From NCBI GenBank assembly GCA_964551015.1, contig CAZKBP010000001.1, positions 496,001-560,000 of the forward strand: a stretch of 64,000 bases of DNA, given 5' to 3'. The position numbers were made by a program, and so were the translations under genes. This document shows, piece after piece, positions 41,825 through 48,988 of the stretch. Under the pieces are notes generated by a model, which saw nothing but the letters and a program-made list of their open reading frames with translations, was not told the DNA's origin and searched no databases. The first letter of the stretch is position 1. Every line of letters starts with the position of its first letter. The stretch is from CAZKBP01 sp964551015. GTDB taxonomy: Bacteria > Bacteroidota > Bacteroidia > Cytophagales > Microscillaceae.

Positions 41825-43594
41825 CTAATTCTCAACGGGGGTTTCTCCATACATTTCCTCGATGAGTGCCTCGTATTTTTGTTCAACCACGGCTCGCTTT
41901 ACTTTGAGGGTAGGGGTAAGCTCGCCGCTTCCTTCACTCCATTCGTCGCCAATGAGGCGAAATTTTTTGATCTGTTCGGTATGATTGAATTGCTGGTTTT
42001 TTTGCTCAATAATTTCTTCATAATGCTGGCGAACCGCCTCGTGTTTTACTGCTTCTTCTTGGAGTTGCCAGGGGATATGGTTTTCGTTACTCCAAGACTC
42101 GAGGTTCTCAAAATCGGGTACGATCAGTGCTGTTACCATTTTCTTACCTTCTCCCAGCACCACGGCGTGTCCGATTAAATGAGAGGATTTGAGGTGTTCC
42201 TCAATGGCTTCGGGGGATACATATTTTCCACCAGAGGTTTTGAACATAGACTTCTTACGAGCCGTGATTTTGAGAAAACCCTGTTCAAATGCTCCCATAT
42301 CACCCGTATATAGCCAGCCATCCTTGATCGTTTCCTGAGTTTTATCTGCTTGTTGATAATAGCCCTTCGTAACGTTGGGTCCTTTACAAAGAATTTCTCC
42401 CTCTTGGCTGATCTTAATTTCTACATTTTCTAAGGGAGGACCCACCGTTCCGATTTTTCGCCCTTCTTTTTCGTAGCGATTGACGGCCAGCACCGGAGAG
42501 GTTTCGGTCAGGCCGTAACCCTCCATCACGGATATGCGGGCGGCATTGAAAACACGATTAATCCGTTTGTTGAGAGCCGCTCCTCCCGAGATGATTGCAA
42601 TTGTTTCGCCTCCGAGGGCTTTGCGCCATTTTTTGAAAACTAATCGGTCGGCCAGTGCCAGTTGTTGCTGATACCACCAAGATTTGCCCTGAAAATCGTA
42701 ATCCTGAGCAAGCCCAAGTGCCCAAAAAAAGATATTTCGCGCAAGGAAGGGTTGCGCTTTACCTCTTTCTACGATTCGCTCGTAGATTTTTTCCAGCAGG
42801 CGAGGTACGGTGGTAAAAATGTGGGGTTTTACTTCGGAAATATCCTCACTGATTGTTTCCGTACTTTCAGTATAATAAATAGACAAACCTGAGCTCATGT
42901 ATAAATAATTGAGCATACGCTCGAAGATATGATTGAGCGGCAAAAAACTAAGTGCACGGTGCTGATGATTCACAGGCATTAACGCACGGCAAGCCCAAAC
43001 ATTGGAGAGAATATTATGGTGGCTCAGCATGACACCTTTGGGCTGACCCGTGGTACCCGAGGTATACACGATGGTCGCGAGATCATCTGTTTTAACTTGT
43101 TCTTTTCGCCGATTGACTTGCTCCATTACCTCACCCTCCGCCGCTTGCGTCATCTGACTCCAGTGGGTAGCATCGGAGATTTTTTCAAAAGTATAAATAC
43201 CCTCGATGGAAGGAATTTCAGATTGAATTTTTTGAATTTTGGAGAATTCGTTTTCACCTTCGGCAAAGACTAGTTTTATCTGAGCGTGATTAAAGATATG
43301 CTCAAGTTCTTTTGTATTGATTTTTGTATACGTTGGAACCGTGATGGCTCCCACTTGTTGGCATCCCAAATCAATAAAATTCCACTCGGGACGATTAGAA
43401 GAAATGATTGCGATTTTATCGCCGGGTTCTATCCCCAAGTAAAGAAGCCCAGCACTTACCTGGTTAACTTGCTCGATCACCTCGGCGGTCGTGTAAGGAT
43501 ATCTTTGTTGGTTTTTTAGATTCACCAGCATGTTTTCTTGGGAATAATTTTTCTGCTGATGAGCGAGGAGATCAAACAATCTGGATGGTTGCAT
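41825..43594 (-). CDS. Long-chain fatty acid-CoA ligase (AMP-forming)
   Basis: A 589-residue acyl-activating enzyme of the long-chain (FACL) group: activates fatty acids with ATP and joins them to CoA. The AMP-binding P-loop is VYTSGTTGQPKGVMLSH (about 180), followed by the VMEGYGLTETSPVLAVN motif and the DGWLYTGDMGAF / LKITARKKSMFKTSGGKYVSPEAIE hinge region. It is the first gene of the three-gene minus-strand set with the FadN-like protein and thiolase, giving activation plus three of the four cycle steps. The dehydrogenases that start the cycle are encoded separately on the plus strand. Confidence 0.94.
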   Translation of the reverse strand: MQPSRLFDLLAHQQKNYSQENMLVNLKNQQRYPYTTAEVIEQVNQVSAGLLYLGIEPGDKIAIISSNRPEWNFIDLGCQQVGAITVPTYTKINTKELEHIFNHAQIKLVFAEGENEFSKIQKIQSEIPSIEGIYTFEKISDATHWSQMTQAAEGEVMEQVNRRKEQVKTDDLATIVYTSGTTGQPKGVMLSHHNILSNVWACRALMPVNHQHRALSFLPLNHIFERMLNYLYMSSGLSIYYTESTETISEDISEVKPHIFTTVPRLLEKIYERIVERGKAQPFLARNIFFWALGLAQDYDFQGKSWWYQQQLALADRLVFKKWRKALGGETIAIISGGAALNKRINRVFNAARISVMEGYGLTETSPVLAVNRYEKEGRKIGTVGPPLENVEIKISQEGEILCKGPNVTKGYYQQADKTQETIKDGWLYTGDMGAFEQGFLKITARKKSMFKTSGGKYVSPEAIEEHLKSSHLIGHAVVLGEGKKMVTALIVPDFENLESWSNENHIPWQLQEEAVKHEAVRQHYEEIIEQKNQQFNHTEQIKKFRLIGDEWSEGSGELTPTLKVKRAVVEQKYEALIEEMYGETPVEN

Positions 43595-43934
43595 AAGATA
43601 AGAATTTGATTAGTTGATTTCATTTTTTGAATAAAAAATGAAAGCGGAGTTACATGTAGTTTTTCTGTGTCATTAATTTTCCGACTAACAATGAGCGGGG
43701 TAATTGGGTTGGGTTCAGGGCTTTGGAGACAAGAGTCGTATTTGTGCAGATAACTCTACACGGATGGGCATTTTATTCTCAACCATCGGGAGAACGAAAA
43801 AGTACCAGCCGAGCCTCAAAGGGGCTTATCTCCAGCTCAAGACATATAGGCAATTCATCAGGACGCTCTTAGGTATTTTGGAGGCAAGTTTGTAATATTT
43901 TTAGAAAGCATTTTTTTATTAAAAATTATACGCT
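43595..43934. other. Intergenic region between divergent ligase and outer-membrane protein genes
   Basis: About 340 bases. A 63-codon plus-strand frame (43704-43895) has no recognisable features. Promoters for both genes should lie here; none is clear. Confidence 0.35.
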
Positions 43935-44855
43935 ATGCAAACGAACTATTTTTTGAACTACCTTTCCATCAATACACGCTCCCTTTTTTTAGGTGCTTTC
44001 TGTTTGATAATTCCCTTCCTAAGCGAAGCACAGACAGGCTTTTACGTAAGAGCCAGTGGCGGCTACTCTTTTCAGGCTTCTAAAACTGCCTTCAACGATG
44101 CTGACCCCTTGGGTATCACCGGGATTGAGCCTTCTACCGACATTCGGGTAAATGCGATTGGTGAAACCAGAGTACAGTCTCTACAAGGTACGGTAGGTGG
44201 AGGCTATAAACTCACTTTGGCTGGGGGGTATATGTTTAATCTCTACATTGGAGCCGAACTGGGCATAAACTATTTTAACGGAACCGAAGAACTGATTGGC
44301 CGCTTGGAGACGCCCACCTTTTTCTCGGAAGTTACCACGCAAATTGAAGGCTTTGATATTACACCCGCTATTGTCTTGACGCCGGGCTTGGCAGGACTAA
44401 ACCCCTACGCACGGATTGGTTTGTTCCTCACGGCAACCGGAGATCTGAAGCTCAATACTTACGTAAGGGACGACAACTTTCAAGACACCAGTGTGCCCGT
44501 AGAAATACGAGCTGAAAGCGAAGTGCAACCTCAATTTAGTATAGGCTACTTGGGAGCTTTGGGAGCACTTTACCCAATTAATGAGCAAATTAGTATCATG
44601 GCAGAAGTGGAGATCAAAAGCTTTACACTCAAGAGCAATGAGGCCAAAATTATCTCCTATCGTACTACCTCCCAAGGAGAAGAAGTACCAGGACAGCAAT
44701 TAGCAGATTTGCCGATTCGGGATAAGCAATTTGATTTTAGTGATGACTTTGTAGAGTCTGAAAATCCTGATCCAAATGAGCCACGCACCTTGCCTACTCA
44801 ATTTGTAAATGCCAATGGGATTGGATTTAATTTGGGGCTTTGGTATAAATTCTAA
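43935..44855 (+). CDS. Outer-membrane beta-barrel protein
   Basis: A 306-residue protein with a signal peptide ending near FLSEAQ. The mature part is built of amphipathic strands with alternating Gly/aromatic pattern (GFYVRASGGYSF, GGGYKLTLAGGYMFNLYIGAELGIN, ANGIGFNLGLWYKF) and ends with a terminal aromatic. This is the OmpW/porin-like small barrel layout, about 8-10 strands. A long loop around 150-190 carries acidic residues. Substrate and function are unknown. It is probably monocistronic. Confidence 0.82.
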   Translation: MQTNYFLNYLSINTRSLFLGAFCLIIPFLSEAQTGFYVRASGGYSFQASKTAFNDADPLGITGIEPSTDIRVNAIGETRVQSLQGTVGGGYKLTLAGGYMFNLYIGAELGINYFNGTEELIGRLETPTFFSEVTTQIEGFDITPAIVLTPGLAGLNPYARIGLFLTATGDLKLNTYVRDDNFQDTSVPVEIRAESEVQPQFSIGYLGALGALYPINEQISIMAEVEIKSFTLKSNEAKIISYRTTSQGEEVPGQQLADLPIRDKQFDFSDDFVESENPDPNEPRTLPTQFVNANGIGFNLGLWYKF

Positions 44856-45153
44856 AAAATTGAATCATGGGTTGCCTTACTGATTGGGGCAGCCCTTACT
44901 CGATTGTTCCGCTCCGACAAACTCTAGCTACTCAAGAATCTACCGTTTTTACAAGAATCTGCGAGATGCTGGTTAGATTTTTTTGGTAGATAATAAATAG
45001 CTTAAAACCAGACCGTGAAATATTAAAGGATATTTCCAATGGCCTTCTACTAGCTTTACACGAGGTAAGCAAAAAGATAAGTTTTTTAACTTCAGCCCCT
45101 TTTCTCTTATCTTTACTGAATCAAGAAACTCGTAACCTATAACTTGCAAGCAA
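44856..45153 (+). other. mnmE upstream region with a heptamer array at the start codon
   Basis: About 300 bases without a gene. The last 28 bases before the mnmE ATG (45126-45153) are four heptamers in exact register, for example AAACTCG, TAACCTA, TAACTTG. The rest shows no structure. Confidence 0.5.
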
Positions 45154-46515
45154 ATGCAAGAAGATACCATCATTGCCCTGTCTACCCCGCCCGGTGTGGG
45201 TGCGATTGCCCTGATTCGCCTTTCGGGTCAGCAGGCTATTCAATGGGTAAGTCAAGTTTTTAAGGGAAAAAATTTAGAAGAAACTGCTTCACACACAGCG
45301 CATTTTGGGTCTATTTTGAGCCAGGCGGGAGAAGTGATTGATGAAGTGGTCGTGACTGTCTTCAAAGCGCCTCGTTCTTTTACCACCGAAAATGTAGCTG
45401 AAATCTCTTGCCATGCTTCCGATTACGTGATTCAGCAATTGATTCAATTATTTATAGATAAAGGTGCACGTTTGGCCTTGCCTGGAGAATTTACCCAAAG
45501 AGCCTATTTGAATGGCAGAATGGATTTGGCGCAGGCCGAAGCTGTGGCCGATCTCATCAACGCGGATACCGAAGCGGCTCACCGTGTGGCCATGCAACAA
45601 ATGCGGGGCGGCTATTCTCAAAAGATCAAAGAGCTGAGAGAAGATTTTATTGCTCTGGCCGCGCTCTTGGAGCTAGAGCTAGACTTTGGTGAAGAAGAAG
45701 TAGAGTTTGCCAACCGGGACACTTTGCAAAGCCAAACCCGAAATTTGAAAAAAGCCCTGACGCAGTTAAAGGATTCCTTTAGTTTGGGAAATGCGATCAA
45801 AAACGGTGTTCCCGTGGTGATTGTAGGCAAGCCCAACGCGGGCAAATCTACCCTTTTGAATGCTTTGCTGGAAGAAGAGAAAGCCATCGTCTCCGACATT
45901 CCCGGTACGACCCGAGATGCCATTGAAGACGAAAAAACGATTAAAGGCATTAAATTTCGCTTTGTAGACACGGCAGGTTTGCGCGAAACCGAAGATCAGA
46001 TCGAGAAAATTGGTGTGGAGCGCACGCGCGCCAAGATGCAAACAGCCCGAGTATTGGTTTATTTATTTGATGCGCTTACCGAAAAGCAACCAGACGTTTT
46101 GGCGAAAGCCAAGGAGCTACAAGCAGATTTTCCTCAGGCACAATTGATTGTGGTAGCTAATAAACTGGATGAATTCGCACGCTATGATTTCTTTTTAACC
46201 CAAGATTTAGTCGGCTGCGCTATTTCGGCTTTGGAGAAAAAAAACTTAGATCAACTCAGCGAACTGCTCTACCAATCCGTAGCCACAGAATCTCCTTCCG
46301 AGGTGGTCGTCAGCAATCTGCGTCATTACCAAAGCCTCCAAAAAAGCCTCCAAGCCCTAAGTCAAGTAGAAGCAAGCCTTCATCAAGGTATTTCTACCGA
46401 ACTGATTGCCAGCGATATGCGCCAAGTTATTCATTACCTGGGAGAGATCACAGGGCAAGTAGATACGGAAGACTTGTTGGAGTTTATTTTTAGTAAGTTC
46501 TGTATTGGAAAGTAA
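45154..46515 (+). CDS. mnmE: tRNA modification GTPase MnmE
   Basis: A 453-residue GTPase that, with MnmG, adds 5-carboxymethylaminomethyl groups to wobble uridine of certain tRNAs. The N-terminal folate-binding TrmE domain (DTIIALSTPPGVGAIALIRLSG) is followed by a helical domain with an inserted G domain. The G1 loop is GKPNAGKS (225-232), DTAG is the G3 motif, and NKLD the G4. The C-terminus FCIGK holds the essential Cys450. It is full length and intact. The 3' end coincides with an attachment-site-like sequence, noted separately. Confidence 0.97.
   Translation: MQEDTIIALSTPPGVGAIALIRLSGQQAIQWVSQVFKGKNLEETASHTAHFGSILSQAGEVIDEVVVTVFKAPRSFTTENVAEISCHASDYVIQQLIQLFIDKGARLALPGEFTQRAYLNGRMDLAQAEAVADLINADTEAAHRVAMQQMRGGYSQKIKELREDFIALAALLELELDFGEEEVEFANRDTLQSQTRNLKKALTQLKDSFSLGNAIKNGVPVVIVGKPNAGKSTLLNALLEEEKAIVSDIPGTTRDAIEDEKTIKGIKFRFVDTAGLRETEDQIEKIGVERTRAKMQTARVLVYLFDALTEKQPDVLAKAKELQADFPQAQLIVVANKLDEFARYDFFLTQDLVGCAISALEKKNLDQLSELLYQSVATESPSEVVVSNLRHYQSLQKSLQALSQVEASLHQGISTELIASDMRQVIHYLGEITGQVDTEDLLEFIFSKFCIGK
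46498..46515 (+). other. Attachment-site-like 3' end of mnmE
   Basis: The last 18 bases of mnmE (TTCTGTATTGGAAAGTAA) differ by one base from the attB used by Salmonella genomic island 1 at this gene, as I remember it. The similarity partly follows from the conserved FCIGK end. Repeat pairs at 46630-46677 and a decayed gene beyond it suggest past use. Confidence 0.4.
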
Positions 46516-46560
46516 CCTATGAAAAGAGGGTAGCCAGAGCAAATAAAAACAAATAAGCAC

Positions 46561-46596
46561 CTCATAATCAATTATTTATGAGTAGCTCTTTTTTTT
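46561..46596 (+). terminator. mnmE terminator
   Basis: CTCATAA pairs with TTATGAG around an 8-base loop, followed by AGCTC and a run of eight T. Confidence 0.65.
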
Positions 46597-46629
46597 GATT
46601 TGTACTTTTTAGCAGCTTTTCTACAAATG

Positions 46630-46677
46630 TTTGTACCTTATTTGTACCCTATGTTCTAGTAATTTCCAAGGTACAAA
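46630..46677. repeat. Direct and inverted TTTGTACC repeats downstream of mnmE
   Basis: TTTGTACCTT at 46630-46639 is followed by a second TTTGTACC at 46641-46648, and an exact inverted AAGGTACAAA at 46668-46677. Such GTAC-containing repeat sets occur beside tyrosine-recombinase attachment sites, which may explain them here; no integrase gene is present. Confidence 0.45.
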
Positions 46678-46892
46678 ACCGGGTAAAATATTTCACGCCA
46701 TCCCCAAGATATACTCCTCGACTGGCCTCTCTCGTTCCCGCCGACCTCTCCCCCGTTCGTAGCATAAAACTGTCGTTGGTAACATTTATTTGCGCAAACC
46801 TACCCTGTTATTTAATTCTACACAACTCTTCAAGCAGCTCCATCATCTATTTCAACATATCTTTTTTACTCCAATTTCAAATTATTTTACAG

Positions 46893-47298
46893 ATGAAAAA
46901 ATTAGCTGTACTTATAGTCCTAGCCGTTTGCGGTTTTTCACCAATATGGATACAATGTCCAACAGAACTCTAAATACTTTTGTTGGAGCCACCGCAGGAG
47001 ACGTTAACACCACTGGTAGTAGCAATTCCTTTTTTGGTTTCAGCGCAGGTGGGCAGAATACAACTGGTTTTTGCAATGCTTTTTTTGGGGCGGTAACCGG
47101 TGCAAGTAACACCACAGGTAATTTTAATGCTTTTTTTGGCGCAATATGCAGGGGCAAACTTTGAAGTAAATCAATATCCACGAGCGAGGGGAAACAGCGG
47201 TGGAAATCGTGGGAAATACACTGACCTCAGGTATGTACCTCTATGCCCTCATCATTGACCAGCAAGAAGCTGGCATGAAAAGAATGATTTTACGCTAA
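46893..47298 (+). pseudogene. Decayed secreted repeat protein with sorting-type C-terminus
   Basis: Three fragments of one former gene lie in three reading frames. The first is a signal peptide (MKKLAVLIVLAVCGFSP, from the ATG at 46893). Next come NTTG-type repeats (NTFVGATAGDVNTTGSSNSFFG and following), of the kind found in tail-fibre-like Bacteroidota surface proteins. Last is a C-terminal tail GMYLYALIIDQQEAGMKRMILR, the pattern of sorting-type ends, finishing with TAA at 47296. At least two frameshifts separate them, and the central part is very short, so large deletions are likely. It lies in the stretch after the mnmE attachment-like site. Confidence 0.75.
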
Positions 47299-47319
47299 GT
47301 ATAGATTTTTGTATGACTT

Positions 47320-47356
47320 AAAACCTTCTCTCCTACCCTTTGGAGAGAAGGTTTTT
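47320..47356 (+). terminator. Terminator after the pseudogene
   Basis: A 14-bp perfect stem (AAAACCTTCTCTCC with its complement), 8-base loop, followed by T-run. Confidence 0.88.
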
Positions 47357-47490
47357 CTATGAGAAGGGAGAAATCTTTATACCAGAAGGTTCTACTAAAT
47401 GTCGTCAATCGGGCTTCTGATCCATACATTGTCCACGGACTCACCAGCTTCTAAAAGATCGTGCGAGTAAGCACTTGAATTAATTCATCA

Positions 47491-47518
47491 TTTGATGATA
47501 AATATTGTATTACTTTTG
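47491..47518 (+). promoter_or_regulatory. Promoter-like segment, copy 1
   Basis: TTTG at 47491-47494 and TACTTTTG at 47511-47518 (TAnnTTTG) with a 16-base spacer. The surrounding sequence is nearly the same as copy 2. Confidence 0.5.
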
Positions 47519-47641
47519 AGCTAAGAGGTATCAAGCAAATAGTAGGCAGAGCTGTTATGCCAATGTTAGCTATGTATAACTAGCTGGTTAAATAAGGCTG
47601 ATTCAGCTCGAAAAATGTTCAATTCACTTCATCACTTATCA

Positions 47642-47669
47642 TTTGATGATGAATATTACGCTATTTTTG
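47642..47669 (+). promoter_or_regulatory. Promoter of the small secreted-protein gene, copy 2
   Basis: TTTG at 47642-47645 and TATTTTTG at 47662-47669 with a 16-base spacer, about 50 bases before the start codon at 47723. It fits the Bacteroidota TTTG/TAnnTTTG consensus and is the best promoter match in the window. Confidence 0.65.
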
Positions 47670-47722
47670 CCCCAAGCATTTCGCAAACAAATCTTTTCCG
47701 AAACAAACAACAATAAAACTCT

Positions 47723-48097
47723 ATGAAAACGTTAAAAGTATTCTCAATTTTCGCCATTTTATTTTTTTCAGCAGTAAGCATCAGCTTTGCTCAATCTGAA
47801 ATTACCGAAGAGCAGAAAAAAGAAATGCAAGCGGTAGCCGAAGAATATATCGCGAAGCTCAATCTAAGCGATGAGCAGAAAGAAGAGTTTCAAGCCATTG
47901 GTATGAAGTACGCCGAAAAAATGTTTGAACTTAAGGAAAGTGGAGGACCCAAAATTTCCAAAGCTAAAAAGGCAAAAGCCATTAAAGCTGATAAAGACGC
48001 CGAAATCAAAGCAATGCTAGACGAGGAGCAATTTGCTACCTACGAGTCATTCAAAGAGGAACTAGCTGCTAAACAAAAGGAGATCTTGAACCAATAA
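47723..48097 (+). CDS. Small secreted helical protein
   Basis: A 124-residue protein with signal peptide (MKTLKVFSIFAILFFSAVSISFAQ). The mature part is almost wholly charged helix (EEQKKEMQAVAEEYIAKLNLSDEQKEEFQAIGMKYAEKM), including LNLSDEQKEEF and LDEEQFATYESF. These resemble the LTxxQ/Spy-like periplasmic stress proteins, though short. It has the best promoter in the window and a good terminator, so it is probably a well-expressed single gene. Role is unknown, likely periplasmic or surface. Confidence 0.8.
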   Translation: MKTLKVFSIFAILFFSAVSISFAQSEITEEQKKEMQAVAEEYIAKLNLSDEQKEEFQAIGMKYAEKMFELKESGGPKISKAKKAKAIKADKDAEIKAMLDEEQFATYESFKEELAAKQKEILNQ

Positions 48098-48115
48098 AAT
48101 GGTATAATTTTTTTG

Positions 48116-48155
48116 GCCGAAATGCTGTCTTCAAGGTAGTATTTCGGCTTTTTTT
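48116..48155 (+). terminator. Terminator of the small helical protein gene
   Basis: GCCGAAAT pairs with ATTTCGGC, with an inner CT/AG pair and a 10-base loop, followed by seven T. Confidence 0.88.
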
Positions 48156-48167
48156 AAATAACAATCC

Positions 48168-48809
48168 ATGATGAATAAATTAATTACGCTCATATTTCTG
48201 ACTTTATTCGTGTCCAACAGCTACGCGCAGAAATTCCTAAGCACGCATACTGTTGGCGAGCAAACCAAGAGCTACTCCAAAATACTGGTGGTGGTCAAGG
48301 CCAAAGATGCCGCTTACAGATTAGAAACAGAAGATAATATCGTCAAGAGATTAAAGAAAGAGGACATTCAGGCTGTGCCTTCTTATTTGCGCCTCACGAA
48401 TGAAATGCTAAAAAACAAAGAACCAGATGAAGAAGAGCTTGAAAAACTCGTGGAACAGCTCAGAGAAAATAATTTTGACGGAATACTGGTAACAAGTTTG
48501 ATAGAATCGAAACACTCCGTAGAATACAATCCTGCTCAATACAACACCAGCACCGTCCCCGTGCGCTACGGCAGGTTTGGCCGGTACTACGGTACGGCTA
48601 CCGTCGGGTCTTACAGTCCTGCCACGATAGAAGAGCATCAAAAATACTTGCTAGAATCCCTCCTTTATGACTTACGCGGGTCTACCAAGGAGAATAGCCT
48701 TCATTGGATTGGCAAAATCAAGATCACAGATCCCACCAGCTTTGATAAGGCTAGCCATAAATACGCGAAGAGTCTGGTCAAAAAACTGGCTAAAGAAGCT
48801 TTCGAGTAA
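48168..48809 (+). CDS. Secreted hypothetical protein
   Basis: A 213-residue protein with a signal peptide (MNKLITLIFLTLFVSNSYAQ). The middle has YSKILVVVKAKDAAYRLETEDNIVKRLKKEDIQAVPSYL and NNFDGILVTSLIESK, an alternating strand/helix pattern recalling periplasmic DUF4136-like proteins and TolB N-terminal-like folds; I am not certain. The gene starts 12 bases after a terminator and ends with another, so it is a separate unit. No catalytic motif seen. Confidence 0.72.
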   Translation: MMNKLITLIFLTLFVSNSYAQKFLSTHTVGEQTKSYSKILVVVKAKDAAYRLETEDNIVKRLKKEDIQAVPSYLRLTNEMLKNKEPDEEELEKLVEQLRENNFDGILVTSLIESKHSVEYNPAQYNTSTVPVRYGRFGRYYGTATVGSYSPATIEEHQKYLLESLLYDLRGSTKENSLHWIGKIKITDPTSFDKASHKYAKSLVKKLAKEAFE

Positions 48810-48857
48810 TCTCGCCACATTGGCACTACGGATTGAATGGAATCTGTTAAAAGATAC

Positions 48858-48885
48858 AAGGCTGTCTAAAAGGGCAGCCTTTTTT
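48858..48885 (+). terminator. Terminator of the secreted hypothetical gene
   Basis: AAGGCTGTC pairs with GGCAGCCTT around a 6-base loop, followed by a T-run. Confidence 0.85.
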
Positions 48886-48953
48886 GATAATATTCTGGTG
48901 CTGGGAGGCAAAGTTTAGTATAAACTTAAAGCAACAGCCATATTATTTTGTAT

Positions 48954-48961
48954 TAAATTTG
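48954..48961 (+). promoter_or_regulatory. Putative -7 box of the TPR-SpoIIE gene
   Basis: TAAATTTG matches TAnnTTTG 28 bases before the start codon. No TTTG is seen at the usual spacing upstream. Confidence 0.35.
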
Positions 48962-48988
48962 CTAAGAGAACAGTAAAACTGCCCCCCA

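Larger units (their letters stand above)
46597..47722. other. Decayed intergenic stretch after mnmE
   Basis: About 1.1 kb without an intact gene: the TTTGTACC repeats, the pseudogene, a terminator, and two near-identical promoter-like segments. It may be what is left of an excised or decayed insertion. Confidence 0.5.

Noticed and set aside
43704..43895. 63-codon frame upstream of the outer-membrane protein gene
   Set aside because: No start-site support, no family pattern, and the region is expected to hold divergent promoters.
46516..47722. Intact integrative element at mnmE
   Set aside because: No integrase, relaxase or second attachment copy is visible; only decayed sequence remains.
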